NCBI RefSeq assembly: GCF_009910845.1
Contig: NZ_SIJB01000032.1
Coordinates: 110,400-174,399, forward strand
DNA: 64,000 nucleotides
Direction: 5' to 3'
Source of the DNA: Chengkuizengella marina
Lineage (GTDB): Bacteria; Bacillota; Bacilli; Paenibacillales; KCTC-33759
Shown here piece after piece: positions 1-8,995 of the stretch. Made by a program: the position numbers and the translations under genes. Under the pieces are notes generated by a model, which worked only from the letters and a program-made list of their open reading frames with translations, was not told the origin of the DNA and did not search any database. Position 1 is the stretch's first letter. Each line of letters opens with the position of its first letter.

Positions 1-497
1 ACATTTTTTATAAAGTAAATCAAAAGGTACCTTCCAAGTTATTATTTGTAGGTGAAGGACCGGAGCTTTCAAAAGTACAATGCAAAGCTGAAAAATTGGG
101 TATTGATGATCGCATCATCTTTTTAGGGAAACAGGACGATGTAGCTCAGGTATTATCTTTGGCTGATGTTATGTTACTTCCATCTGAAAAAGAAAGTTTT
201 GGTTTGGTAGCATTAGAAGCAATGGCTTGCGGTGTACCAACGATTGGTTCAAACGCAGGAGGAATCCCTGAGGTTGTTACTCAAGGAGAGACAGGATATT
301 TAGCTAATATTGGAGATACAAATCAAATGGCAAACGATGCAATAAAAATATTATCTGATGATGATTTATACGTTCAGCTTGTAAGTAATGGATTAGAGCG
401 AGCTAGGCATTATTTTTGTAATAACTTGATAACAGAAACTTATGAAAAGATTTATTACCGTGTTTTAAATTTAGAACCTATTGGGGTACATTCATAA
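1..497 (+). CDS. bshA: N-acetyl-alpha-D-glucosaminyl L-malate synthase BshA, C-terminal part
   Basis: This is the C-terminal part of a GT4-family glycosyltransferase that joins UDP-GlcNAc to L-malate, the first step of bacillithiol synthesis. The open frame runs from the window edge (first full codon at 3) to TAA at 495-497, so the start lies outside the window. The visible part has LLFVGEGPE, a GKQDDV loop, and the donor-sugar motif ESFGLVALEAMACGVP followed by SNAGGIPEV, all typical of the GT4 C-terminal Rossmann lobe. The identity as BshA rather than another GT4 enzyme rests on the gene order bshA-cca-birA, which is conserved in Bacillales. A BstA-like bacillithiol transferase near 46.8 kb fits a bacillithiol-producing host. 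Confidence 0.9.
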   Translation, partial: IFYKVNQKVPSKLLFVGEGPELSKVQCKAEKLGIDDRIIFLGKQDDVAQVLSLADVMLLPSEKESFGLVALEAMACGVPTIGSNAGGIPEVVTQGETGYLANIGDTNQMANDAIKILSDDDLYVQLVSNGLERARHYFCNNLITETYEKIYYRVLNLEPIGVHS

Positions 498-547
498 TAT
501 GAACCATATGTGTGCAAAAAGTTGATAAAGTAAAAGTGGTGTAATTG

Positions 548-1840
548 ATGAAAGATTTGATATTAATGGAACAAGAAGCTTCAGAAGTAATACGTCATTT
601 AGAGAAACATGGTTATGAAGCCTATTATGTTGGAGGATATGTCAGAGATAAATTTTTAAATAGAAACATCAAAGATATAGATATCACAACTTCTGCGTAT
701 CCATCCATCGTGATGGATATTTTTTCTCATACAGTTCCTACAGGTTTACAGCATGGTACTGTGACAGTAATTATGAAAAATTATCACTTTGAAGTGACGA
801 CTTTTCGTACAGAAACTGAATATCAAGATCATCGTCATCCTAAAGAGGTACAATTTGTAAGTAAATTAATAGATGATTTAGAACGAAGAGATTTTACAAT
901 GAATGCTATGGCAATAAATATTAATGGGACAATCATTGATCCTTTTGGAGGTAAAAAAGATTTAAACGCAAAAATACTAAGATGTGTGGGAGATCCTGTA
1001 CTTCGCTTCTCGGAAGATGCCTTAAGGATGATGAGAGGGATTCGCTTTGCTGCTGAATATGATCTGCAAGTTGAACCAAAAACATGGAATGCAATTTTAT
1101 TGCATAAAGAGTCAATTAAACATGTGGCTATGGAAAGAATATCTGCAGAATTGGATAGAATGATTGAAGGATCAAATCCCAAGAAAGGGATTGAGCTTTT
1201 AGTTGCTAGTGAATTAATGAATTACACAAAAGAAAATTTGCAAATTCAAAAAGAGAATTGGTTAGCTTTGTCAGATAACAATGTTTTAAAGGCCTTTCAG
1301 CATCTTGATGAAGGATCTTTAAGATGGTTTTTATTGCTTTTGATGTTAAAGACAGAAACAAATCATATAAAAACTTTATTAAAAAAACTCAAATTTCCCA
1401 ACTATAAAATAATGCGAATTCATGCTGTGAAACAGGTAAAAGATTGGTTAAATGAAAATCAGTATTCTGAAAGATCCTGGAAAAAAGCTGTTATTCATTA
1501 CGGTGCAGATGCGGTAAAGGATTTGCATACTATACTAAATACTGTAGCTTTAGATCATTGTGATTTAAGATTGTTGTCATTTAAAATGAACAAAGCAGAG
1601 TTTGACCAAATGCTTCAAAAAGGATTGGATTGGATACGTGAAATACCTATTAAGCAATTAAATGAACTTGAGATTACAGGGGGAGAAATAAAGGATTTAA
1701 AAAATAAATCTGGACCATGGATTCGTAGCGTTTTAAATCAACTACTTATAGAGGTAGCTTTAAATGAACTAGAAAATAAACAAAAGGATTTAATGAATAG
1801 AGCTACACAAATTATAAGAGGAATGAATGAATATGAATGA
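548..1840 (+). CDS. cca: CCA-adding tRNA nucleotidyltransferase
   Basis: The protein of about 430 residues adds or repairs the CCA end of tRNAs in the cytoplasm. The class II polymerase-beta fold is shown by GGYVRD near residue 30, the metal-binding DID in IKDIDITT, RRDFTMNAMA near 120, and the RMMRGIRFAAEYDLQ motif near 160 that reads the NTP. ATG 548 is preferred over TTG 545 because the AGTGGTG Shine-Dalgarno (535-541) then has a normal 6-nt gap. The gene overlaps birA by 14 nt, which suggests translational coupling in a bshA-cca-birA operon. Length and motifs are normal for the family. Confidence 0.96.
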   Translation: MKDLILMEQEASEVIRHLEKHGYEAYYVGGYVRDKFLNRNIKDIDITTSAYPSIVMDIFSHTVPTGLQHGTVTVIMKNYHFEVTTFRTETEYQDHRHPKEVQFVSKLIDDLERRDFTMNAMAININGTIIDPFGGKKDLNAKILRCVGDPVLRFSEDALRMMRGIRFAAEYDLQVEPKTWNAILLHKESIKHVAMERISAELDRMIEGSNPKKGIELLVASELMNYTKENLQIQKENWLALSDNNVLKAFQHLDEGSLRWFLLLLMLKTETNHIKTLLKKLKFPNYKIMRIHAVKQVKDWLNENQYSERSWKKAVIHYGADAVKDLHTILNTVALDHCDLRLLSFKMNKAEFDQMLQKGLDWIREIPIKQLNELEITGGEIKDLKNKSGPWIRSVLNQLLIEVALNELENKQKDLMNRATQIIRGMNEYE

Positions 1841-2810
1841 ACAAATCATCCAGATATTTTTAGATCATCCAAATCAATATATTTCTGGTGAAAAACTAAG
1901 TGAAGAATTAAACTGTAGTCGAACTGCGATTTGGAAACATATACAAACCCTTAAGAAGAAAGGTTACATGTTTGAATCAACGCCTCGTTTAGGATACAGA
2001 ATGTTAAAAACCCCACCTGAACCGCTAGATGTGAGCAGGATTATTTCAGCTTTAAATACTCGATGTATGGGATTGAAAATAAAATACTTACAAGAAGTTG
2101 ATTCAACCCAAACGATGGCAGCGGAAATGGTGAAAAAGGGTGAAGAGGAAGGTACGGTTATTATAGCAGAACAACAGACTGATGGACGAGGTAGATTAGG
2201 GCGGAAATGGTTTTCTCCACCTGGTACGGGCATATGGATGAGCATGATTTTAAAACCACAAATCCCACTTCAATTTATTCATCAATTAACGCTCTTAATT
2301 TCAGTTGCCATTTGTCGTGTGATTAAAAGGATGTTAGATGTAGATGTGGGAATTAAATGGCCTAATGATTTATACATAAATGGTAAAAAAGTGTGTGGTA
2401 TTTTACTTGAATCAAGTGCTGAGGATGAACGTGTAAAACATGTTATAGCTGGTGTTGGAATTAGTGTAAACTTGTTACAAAAAGATATTCCAGAAGATTT
2501 AAAAGATAAGATGACTTCTTTATGTATTGAGACGGGTATTAAATGTAATAGAGAAGAGCTGCTCATATCTTTATTTAAAGAATGGGAAGAACTATATATG
2601 TTATATTTAAGTGAAGGTTTTGCACCGATTCGTATTCTATGGGAAGCTCTATCCATTTGTTTGCATTGTCCAATACAAGTTCATACACATCAAGGTATTG
2701 TGAAAGGTAAAGCTTATGGAATGGACGAAATGGGTGCGCTAATGATTAGAGATGAAGAAGGAAAAGAACATAAAATATACTCTGGCGATGTCAGTTTAAC
2801 TTTGGTATAA
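1827..2810 (+). CDS. birA: Bifunctional biotin-[acetyl-CoA-carboxylase] ligase / biotin operon repressor BirA
   Basis: The protein charges biotin carrier protein with biotin and, through its N-terminal winged helix, can repress biotin genes. Residues 1-60 form the helix-turn-helix (SGEKLSEELNCSRTAIWKHI), so this is the regulatory, two-domain form. The catalytic core shows the biotinyl-AMP loop GRGRLGRKW near residue 120 and KWPNDLYINGKKVCGILLE near 180; the C-terminal SH3-like domain follows. AAGAGG at 1816-1821 fits the ATG at 1827; a second ATG at 1833 is also possible. It overlaps the end of cca and is followed by a structured region and a terminator before panB. Confidence 0.95.
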   Translation: MNMNEQIIQIFLDHPNQYISGEKLSEELNCSRTAIWKHIQTLKKKGYMFESTPRLGYRMLKTPPEPLDVSRIISALNTRCMGLKIKYLQEVDSTQTMAAEMVKKGEEEGTVIIAEQQTDGRGRLGRKWFSPPGTGIWMSMILKPQIPLQFIHQLTLLISVAICRVIKRMLDVDVGIKWPNDLYINGKKVCGILLESSAEDERVKHVIAGVGISVNLLQKDIPEDLKDKMTSLCIETGIKCNREELLISLFKEWEELYMLYLSEGFAPIRILWEALSICLHCPIQVHTHQGIVKGKAYGMDEMGALMIRDEEGKEHKIYSGDVSLTLV

Positions 2811-2820
2811 TAGATTTACA

Positions 2821-2940
2821 ATGAGGCGATATCTGTTGAGAATTGCACTCCTTAGCATACTTACAATAACATAACTTTTGCAGTGTTGGATTCTGCTCTG
2901 AGCCAAATCTGGACCGAGACAGAAGGATCATCGCATAAAC
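2821..2940 (+). ncRNA. Candidate structured RNA between birA and panB
   Basis: No gene is seen here but the sequence folds well by eye. An outer stem pairs GCGATATC (2826-2833) with GATCATCGC (2926-2934, one bulged C). Inside it, TTCTG (2891-2895) pairs with CAGAA (2920-2924), TCT (2897-2899) with AGA (2917-2919), and CCA (2903-2905) with TGG (2910-2912). A terminator hairpin follows about 55 nt later and panB begins downstream. A conserved 'pan' RNA motif is known upstream of panB in several phyla, but I cannot confirm that this matches its consensus. It could equally be the 3' UTR of birA or an independent small RNA. Confidence 0.4.
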
Positions 2941-2993
2941 AAATATACTTATACTTTTTAGAATAAAGTATTTGTACTATTATATATGCTTAT

Positions 2994-3028
2994 GAAAACC
3001 TTTTAGTCTTTGACTAAGGGTTTTTTTA
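2994..3028 (+). terminator. Rho-independent terminator after birA / before panB
   Basis: AAAACCTTTTAGTC (2995-3008) pairs with GACTAAGGGTTTT (3012-3024) with one bulge and is followed by a T run. It either ends the bshA-cca-birA transcript or acts as the off switch for the structured region just upstream. Confidence 0.8.
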
Positions 3029-3063
3029 TTTACTACTGGGCAAAAGTATTGTTCATTGTTTTA

Positions 3064-3124
3064 TCGGGGTCCCCGAATCATAATATGATTTAACAACTAT
3101 GAATTTTGCTTCTTATTTTTGGGG
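3064..3124 (+). other. GGGGTCCCCGAA element upstream of panB
   Basis: TCGGGGTCCCCGA (3064-3076) is palindromic except for its central base. The CCCCGAA part (3071-3077) can also pair with TTTGGGG at the end of the element (3118-3124), so two pairings compete. The same 12-base core followed by a distal TTTTTGGG occurs upstream of leuC at 58424-58478. It ends about 30 nt before the panB ribosome binding site. Function is unknown. Confidence 0.5.
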
Positions 3125-3165
3125 TATGAGTATCTCATTGTAATAATTTAAATGAGGTGTTGAAT

Positions 3166-4011
3166 ATGGAATATCGGAAAATATTAAGCACAACGGCAAT
3201 GAAAAAAATGAAAAATGAAAAAGAACCAATCGCTATGGTAACTGCCTATGACTATCCTTCTGCTAAGCTTGCAGAAGAAGCACAAGCGGATATTATTTTT
3301 GTAGGAGATTCTTTAGGTATGGTGGTTTTAGGATATGATTCCACAATACCAGTTACTATGGATGATATGATACATCATACGAAAGCGGTTGCACGTGGTG
3401 CAAAAAATAGCTTCGTTTTAACAGACATGCCTTTTTTAAGTTATCATGGAAGCATTGATCATACATTAAGGAATGCTGCAAGGATTATGCAAGAGGGATC
3501 TCCAAAAGCTGTAAAAATGGAAGGTGGAATTGAAATAAGTGAATCCATGTCTTCTTGTGTAAAAGCGGGAATTCCAGTGATGGGGCACATTGGTTTAACA
3601 CCACAAGCTGTAAATCAATTAGGTGGTTATAGGGTTCAAGGAAGACAGCCAGAACAAGCTAAGAAATTAATTGAAGATGCTAAGGCTTTGGAGCAAGCGG
3701 GTGCATTTGCTGTTGTTTTAGAAATGGTTCCAGAAGAACTCGCTTCATATATTACAGAAACAATTTCCATCCCTACGATTGGCATTGGTGCAGGGAGAGG
3801 TTGTGATGGTCAAGTGTTAGTTTTTCATGATTTATTACAATACGCATCTCCAATTCAACCTAAATTTGTAAAGGCTTATAAAAATGTTGGTTTGGAGATA
3901 AAAAATGGAATTGAACAATTTGTTCAAGAAACGAAAAACCAAACATTCCCAAGTGAAAGTCATGTTTTTCACATGGATTCTGATGTTTTAAAGGATATCC
4001 TAGATGTATGA
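3166..4011 (+). CDS. panB: 3-methyl-2-oxobutanoate hydroxymethyltransferase
   Basis: The enzyme transfers a hydroxymethyl group from methylene-tetrahydrofolate to ketoisovalerate, giving ketopantoate, the first committed step of pantothenate and CoA synthesis. [16 protein letters not shown] at the N-terminus, [11 protein letters not shown] with the metal-binding Asp, the substrate loop VKMEGG, and HIGLTPQ are all family signatures. ATG 3166 is chosen because GAGGTG (3154-3159) is 6 nt upstream; the GTG at 3157 lies inside that site. About 281 residues, normal. First gene of panB-panC-panD. Confidence 0.97.
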   Translation: MEYRKILSTTAMKKMKNEKEPIAMVTAYDYPSAKLAEEAQADIIFVGDSLGMVVLGYDSTIPVTMDDMIHHTKAVARGAKNSFVLTDMPFLSYHGSIDHTLRNAARIMQEGSPKAVKMEGGIEISESMSSCVKAGIPVMGHIGLTPQAVNQLGGYRVQGRQPEQAKKLIEDAKALEQAGAFAVVLEMVPEELASYITETISIPTIGIGAGRGCDGQVLVFHDLLQYASPIQPKFVKAYKNVGLEIKNGIEQFVQETKNQTFPSESHVFHMDSDVLKDILDV

Positions 4012-4041
4012 GCAATTTTCTGAAAGTGGGTGTTTAGTATC

Positions 4042-4962
4042 ATGGAAGTGATGAATACAATTTCGCAATTAAAACAATTTATATATCATAATAAAGAACA
4101 AAAACAATCCATTGGATTTGTTCCTACAATGGGCTATTTACATGAGGGTCATAGGAGTTTAATGCAAAAGGCAAAATCAGAATGTGACATTGTTGTTTTA
4201 AGTATTTTTGTAAATCCTTTGCAATTCGGACCAAATGAGGATTTTGAAGTTTATCCAAGAGATACTGAACGAGATTTACAAATTGCACAAGATATGAATA
4301 TAGATGTAGTTTTTTTACCAACAGTCAAAGAAATGTATCCGTCCGAAGTGAATACAAAAGTTTCAGTCTCAAATCTCACTTCACGTTTGTGTGGTGCTTC
4401 TAGACCTGGACATTTTGATGGAGTATCTACAGTTGTAATGAAGTTATTAAATATTGTAGAACCTGATAAAGCATTTTTTGGACAGAAAGATGCTCAACAA
4501 GTTGCTGTTATTACACAGATGGTTTTTGATTTAAATATGAATGTTGAAATCGTACCTTGTCCAATCATTCGTGAAAAAGATGGCTTAGCTCTAAGCTCAA
4601 GGAATGTTTATTTAAATGACGAAGAAAGAGTACAAGCCATCAGACTATTTGAAGCATTAGAACTGTCTGAACGCTGGATTGGTGAAATGAACGTAACTAC
4701 TGAGGTGCTACAAAAACATTTGTATGCTCATATATCTTCTGCTCCCTTAGCAAAGATTGATTATATAGAAATTTTGTCTTATCCTGATTTGCAACCTATA
4801 GAAAAAACAAATACTGTTACTCAAATTTTAGCAGATAAAGAAATTATTGTTGCTTTAGCAGTAAAGTTTGGAAAAACAAGGCTTATTGACAATCGAATTT
4901 ATACGAATAATACAATTAAAGTTAAAAAACAACCTGATTTAGGAGGAATTGTATATGTTTAG
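4042..4962 (+). CDS. panC: Pantothenate synthetase (pantoate--beta-alanine ligase)
   Basis: The enzyme makes pantothenate from pantoate and beta-alanine with ATP, through a pantoyl-adenylate. It is a HIGH-type nucleotidyltransferase: [11 protein letters not shown] contains the HEGH signature, [18 protein letters not shown] follows, and FGQKDAQQ plus [10 protein letters not shown] (KMSKS-like) are seen later. ATG 4042 has AAAGTGGGTG about 9 nt upstream; an upstream GTG overlaps that site and is less likely. About 306 residues, slightly longer than the usual 280-290 because of a C-terminal tail. It overlaps panD by 8 nt, consistent with coupled translation. Confidence 0.97.
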   Translation: MEVMNTISQLKQFIYHNKEQKQSIGFVPTMGYLHEGHRSLMQKAKSECDIVVLSIFVNPLQFGPNEDFEVYPRDTERDLQIAQDMNIDVVFLPTVKEMYPSEVNTKVSVSNLTSRLCGASRPGHFDGVSTVVMKLLNIVEPDKAFFGQKDAQQVAVITQMVFDLNMNVEIVPCPIIREKDGLALSSRNVYLNDEERVQAIRLFEALELSERWIGEMNVTTEVLQKHLYAHISSAPLAKIDYIEILSYPDLQPIEKTNTVTQILADKEIIVALAVKFGKTRLIDNRIYTNNTIKVKKQPDLGGIVYV

Positions 4963-5338
4963 AACAATGATGAAATCTAAATTACATCGTGCAACGGTTA
5001 CGGAAGCAAATTTAAACTATGTGGGTAGTATAACGATTGCTGAAGATTTAATGGAGGCAGTGGACTTGTTGCCAAATGAAAAGGTGCAAGTTGTTAATAA
5101 TAATAATGGTGCTCGATTAGAAACGTATGTGATAAAAGGGGAGCGCGGTTCAGGCGTTATCTGTTTAAATGGAGCCGCAGCAAGATTAGTTCAACCTAGA
5201 GATACCGTTATTGTGATTGCTTACGCAATGATGTCTGAAGAAGAGGCTAGAACTTTCCAACCTAAAGTTGCAATAATGGGGCAGGATAATAACATCGAGG
5301 AACTCATGACTGAAGAAATTCATGCTACTATCGTTTAA
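4955..5338 (+). CDS. panD: Aspartate 1-decarboxylase (pyruvoyl-dependent) precursor
   Basis: The enzyme decarboxylates L-aspartate to beta-alanine for PanC. It is made as an inactive chain that cuts itself between Gly24 and Ser25, creating the pyruvoyl group; YVGSITI at residues 22-28 is exactly that site. [12 protein letters not shown] at the start and [19 protein letters not shown] near residue 75 are family signatures. AGGAGG (4941-4946) lies 8 nt before ATG 4955, which is favoured over TTG 4949. 127 residues, normal. The gene overlaps the panC end. Confidence 0.97.
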   Translation: MFRTMMKSKLHRATVTEANLNYVGSITIAEDLMEAVDLLPNEKVQVVNNNNGARLETYVIKGERGSGVICLNGAAARLVQPRDTVIVIAYAMMSEEEARTFQPKVAIMGQDNNIEELMTEEIHATIV

Positions 5339-5396
5339 GACGAGTCACAAATAAGAACAAATCACTTCTATAAACTTGAATACCTCGACTAAAATC

Positions 5397-5444
5397 CAAC
5401 ACGTCCATGTGTTGAACGTCAACACCAGCTTGTACATAAGCTGG
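5397..5444 (+). other. Overlapping, mutually exclusive hairpins between panD and the TPR gene
   Basis: Three hairpins share bases. Hairpin A pairs CAACAC (5397-5402) with GTGTTG (5409-5414). Hairpin B uses the same GTGTTGA (5409-5415) to pair with TCAACAC (5419-5425). Hairpin C pairs CCAGCTT (5425-5431) with AAGCTGG (5438-5444). A and B exclude each other; B and C collide at one base. There is no T run, so this is not a simple terminator. The start codon of the next gene follows at 5472. Confidence 0.5.
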
Positions 5445-5471
5445 CAGATCACTGAAGGTAGGGATGTACCC

Positions 5472-6062
5472 ATGTTCAGGGAATTGTTTGATTCAATGAA
5501 TCAAGTTTTGGACGAAATTATGATTGAATACTCATCAGCTACAGAAGATAAAAAAGGGGAATTAAATGAGCAGATTAAAGCCTTAAAAGAAATGAGCAAT
5601 TCATTTATTGAAGAATGGTTGCTTTTTGAAGAGAAAATGGATAAGTTTAATGAGGTACATTTAGAACTACCAAAACCTACATTATCCATAATGTCTAAAC
5701 AAGAAAATTCGTTTATACAAGAAATTAATAGTGATTATTTTCAAAAAGGACTCGGATATTTTAAACTTTTAATGTATAATCAGGCCGTTGATCATTTTAA
5801 TAAAACAGTTAGTGATCATCCAGAATTTTTATTATCGAGAGTATTTTTAGCATTATCTTATTTAGAACTTGGAGAAAAAAATGAAGCATATAATCATTTT
5901 CAATTTGTGACTTCTGTTTCTGAAAATGATAAAATTAATGCCATTTCATACAACGCAATGGGATGTATTCAAATGTTTCGTAAAAATGTGGAAAAAGCAG
6001 AAGAATATTTTAATATGGCCAAAAAAATTGATCCTGCTTTAAGTTTTTATTCCCTTTCTTAG
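5472..6062 (+). CDS. TPR-repeat protein of unknown role
   Basis: A cytoplasmic protein of about 196 residues with no signal peptide or membrane segment. The first half is charged and helical (FEEKMDKFNE, likely coiled coil); the second half has tetratricopeptide-like helix pairs, for example KGLGYFKLLMYNQAVDHFNK, RVFLALSYLELGEKNEAYNHF and NAMGCIQMFRKNVEKAEEYF. TPR arrays usually hold protein partners; no enzymatic motif is seen. ATG 5472 is preferred because AAGGTAGGG sits just upstream, while an in-frame TTG 96 nt earlier has no such site and would run through hairpin-forming sequence. TPR proteins are common between panD and dinG in relatives, but the function is not known to me. Confidence 0.75.
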   Translation: MFRELFDSMNQVLDEIMIEYSSATEDKKGELNEQIKALKEMSNSFIEEWLLFEEKMDKFNEVHLELPKPTLSIMSKQENSFIQEINSDYFQKGLGYFKLLMYNQAVDHFNKTVSDHPEFLLSRVFLALSYLELGEKNEAYNHFQFVTSVSENDKINAISYNAMGCIQMFRKNVEKAEEYFNMAKKIDPALSFYSLS

Positions 6063-6119
6063 ACATTTTTTGATATCCTTTAATGGAGTGTGGTTTTAGA
6101 AGGGAAGGAAACATAAAAG

Positions 6120-8969
6120 ATGAAATTTGCAGTCTTAGATTTTGAAACAACAGGAAATCAATTCGAAGATCGTATTATACAAGTTGGACTTGTTGTTATA
6201 GATAATAAAATAATTACAGAAACTTATACATCATTTGTAAATCCCCAAATAGAAATACCTGCATTTATAACTGAATTAACAGGAATTTCTAATAATATGG
6301 TGGAAAATGCTCCTCTAATTAACGAAGTAATCACTCAATTTCAACCTATGTTGAAGGATTGTATATTGGTTGCTCATCACGCTGCATTTGATTATGGCTT
6401 ATTACAAAAAGCTTTAGCAGAAGCAGGATATCCTACCTTTCATGGCAAAGTATTAGATACCATAGATTTACTGCGCTTAATGTATCCTGAAATGACAAGT
6501 TTGCAGTTGTCTATGGTTTCTGATTCATTGGGAATTCATCATGATAAACCTCATCAAGCGGATAGTGATGCTTTAGCAACCGCAAATATTTTAATGCAAT
6601 GCATTGAACGTTTCTTTAACTTACCTTTGTTAACTGTGCAAAGGATTTCTCAAATTTTTGAACCAATGACTGATGATTTAGCTTGGTTTATTCATGAATT
6701 AAAAGCTGAAGTGGAACTTGAAACAAGCTTGGATACTAACACTCATAAATACTTCAGACAATTTGCTTTAAACGTGAATGATTGGTCCGATGATTCTGCA
6801 GATTCAAATTTGAATCAGTTTGAACCCTCTAACTTAAATCCATCCTTTGAACATTTCATAAATGAAATAAAACATTCATTAAATGAACAGTTTGAAACAT
6901 ATAAAGAACGTCCTGCTCAAGAACAAATGATTCATGAAATATATCAATCATTTGAAAATGAACAGCATTTAATGATAGAAGCAAGTACAGGGACAGGAAA
7001 ATCACTAGGATATTTAATCCCTTCACTTTATTTTGGTTTGATGAATCATGAAACCATTTTAGTGAGTACAAATACTATCAATTTACAAGCACAGCTCATG
7101 GAACGTGATATTCCATTATTGCATAAGATTTTTCCAGCCCACTTTCGTGCGGCTGTGTTAAAAGGAAGAAATCATTACCTTTGTTTAAGAAAATTTGAAA
7201 GTAAAATTAATTTAAAGGATATTGCAGATACACGTGAAGATCGTATCACTGCTGGGCAAATGTTAGTATGGTTAAGTGAAACAAATCACGGAGATGATGA
7301 GGAGGTTTCATTTGGAAGTAAAGGAAAGGAATTTTGGATGGATGTTGCAAGCGATGCTGATTCTTGCTTAAATCGAGCATGTCCTTGGTTTAAGAAGTGT
7401 TTTTATCATCGTGCTAAATATCAGGCAAACCAAGCGGATGTAGTTATTACGAATCATTCTATGATTATGACTGATGTCATTGCAGAAAATCGGTTATTGC
7501 CTTCCTATGACCATCTTATAATTGATGAGGCTCATCACTTTGAACAGGTAGCTAGTCATCATTTGGGAAGTAATCTAACTTATTTTTCTTTAATTAAAAT
7601 ATTAAATTGGCTTTATAAAGACAGCAAAAATGGTTTATTACCACATCTCCGTTTTCAATTGGAGCATTTGGAGGAAATAGATGGTCATTTATATATAGGG
7701 AAAATAGATAAAACGCTTGAAAAGCTAATACAAATTAAAGAAGAGTGGGACATTTTATCTAGCATGTTTTTTGATGTGATCATGAATAAAAGAAACACCT
7801 CTACAATGGAAGCAGGGCAAATCGTTCTTCGATTAAAAGAGGATCAACAACCAGAATCCTGGAGCTCCATTACAACAACTGAACAAAATATATATCTTGA
7901 ACTGAATGAAGTTTTAAAAATATGCAATGAGTTGTTAACTATCTTAAAAGAATATCAAGATGAATATGATTTTCAAAGCTTAGCAACTGATCTTTCCGGT
8001 GCAATGAAAGATTTATTCCAGTTAAGGGATGATCTTAGATTGTTTGTTCAAATGAATGACTACAATGAAGTTTATTGGATAGAAGCAAATGCTCATTTCA
8101 AACACAAATCAATCCAATTAAAGCGAGTACCTATTGACGTAAGTGAAATATTGAAACAAAACTTCTTTGAAGTGAAAAATAGTATAATAATGACATCAGC
8201 AACAATGTCTGTCAATGAAACTTTTCAATATTCATTGGAACAGATCGGTTTAGAAGATGATTTGAAAAATGAAAGATTGCGTACTGTTCAACTTCCTACA
8301 GCTTTTAATTACCGTGAGCAATCCTTGGTTTGCATCCCAAGAGATTTCCCAGCTATTCGAGGTGCTGATGGGGATGAACATTTTATACAAAGCTTAACAA
8401 ATTCTTTAATTGACGTTGCAATACAAACTCAAGGTAGAATGCTTGTATTATTCACATCCTATCGCATGCTTAAGCAGGTACATGAGAGTCTGAAAGACGC
8501 TTTAAAACCACAAGGTTTTCAAATCATAGGTCAAGGTGTCGATTCAGGAAATAGAAGCAAATTAACTCGTATGTTTCAAAATAGTGATAAAGGTATATTA
8601 CTAGGTGCAAGCAGTTTCTGGGAAGGTGTAGATATTCCAGGTAAAGTACTTAGCTGTTTGGCTATTGTTAGATTGCCTTTTCAGCCACCAAATGATCCTG
8701 TTGTTGAGGCTAAATGCGATTATTTAAAGGAAAAGAAGCAAAATCCATTTATGAAGTATTCTGTTCCTCAAGCTGTCATAAGGTTTAAACAGGGGTTTGG
8801 AAGACTCATTCGCACTGAAAAAGATAAAGGTATTGTTATTATTTATGATACCCGAGTCATTCATACACAATATGGTAAACATTTTTTATATTCACTTCCA
8901 AAGCCTAAAATAGAACATATGAAATCAGAGCAGATGGTGCCACGAATCCAAGAATGGTTTTTGGATTGA
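6120..8969 (+). CDS. dinG: DinG-family ATP-dependent helicase with N-terminal 3'-5' exonuclease domain
   Basis: A 949-residue fusion of a DnaQ-type exonuclease and an XPD-like superfamily 2 helicase, thought to act in DNA repair. Exonuclease motifs are DFETTG (residue 7), HHAAFDYG (about 89) and HQADSDA (about 142). The helicase has Walker A STGTGKS near 290, the DEAH box IIDEAHH near 467, TSATM near 690, SSFWEGVDIPG near 828 and QGFGRLIRTEKD near 890. Four cysteines between Walker A and DEAH (one in LCLRKF, then SCLNRACPWFKKC) are placed like the iron-sulfur ligands of DinG/XPD proteins. GGGAAGGA (6102-6109) precedes ATG 6120. It follows the TPR gene directly. Confidence 0.95.
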   Translation: MKFAVLDFETTGNQFEDRIIQVGLVVIDNKIITETYTSFVNPQIEIPAFITELTGISNNMVENAPLINEVITQFQPMLKDCILVAHHAAFDYGLLQKALAEAGYPTFHGKVLDTIDLLRLMYPEMTSLQLSMVSDSLGIHHDKPHQADSDALATANILMQCIERFFNLPLLTVQRISQIFEPMTDDLAWFIHELKAEVELETSLDTNTHKYFRQFALNVNDWSDDSADSNLNQFEPSNLNPSFEHFINEIKHSLNEQFETYKERPAQEQMIHEIYQSFENEQHLMIEASTGTGKSLGYLIPSLYFGLMNHETILVSTNTINLQAQLMERDIPLLHKIFPAHFRAAVLKGRNHYLCLRKFESKINLKDIADTREDRITAGQMLVWLSETNHGDDEEVSFGSKGKEFWMDVASDADSCLNRACPWFKKCFYHRAKYQANQADVVITNHSMIMTDVIAENRLLPSYDHLIIDEAHHFEQVASHHLGSNLTYFSLIKILNWLYKDSKNGLLPHLRFQLEHLEEIDGHLYIGKIDKTLEKLIQIKEEWDILSSMFFDVIMNKRNTSTMEAGQIVLRLKEDQQPESWSSITTTEQNIYLELNEVLKICNELLTILKEYQDEYDFQSLATDLSGAMKDLFQLRDDLRLFVQMNDYNEVYWIEANAHFKHKSIQLKRVPIDVSEILKQNFFEVKNSIIMTSATMSVNETFQYSLEQIGLEDDLKNERLRTVQLPTAFNYREQSLVCIPRDFPAIRGADGDEHFIQSLTNSLIDVAIQTQGRMLVLFTSYRMLKQVHESLKDALKPQGFQIIGQGVDSGNRSKLTRMFQNSDKGILLGASSFWEGVDIPGKVLSCLAIVRLPFQPPNDPVVEAKCDYLKEKKQNPFMKYSVPQAVIRFKQGFGRLIRTEKDKGIVIIYDTRVIHTQYGKHFLYSLPKPKIEHMKSEQMVPRIQEWFLD

Positions 8970-8995
8970 TGAAGTAAGAAAAGAGGTTGTACAAA

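Noticed and set aside
835..1182. Minus-strand open frame inside cca
   Set aside because: It is a mirror of the conserved cca gene and has no ribosome binding site.
5376..5471. Extended N-terminus of the TPR protein from an upstream TTG
   Set aside because: No ribosome binding site, and the added stretch is hairpin-forming sequence unlike protein-coding sequence.
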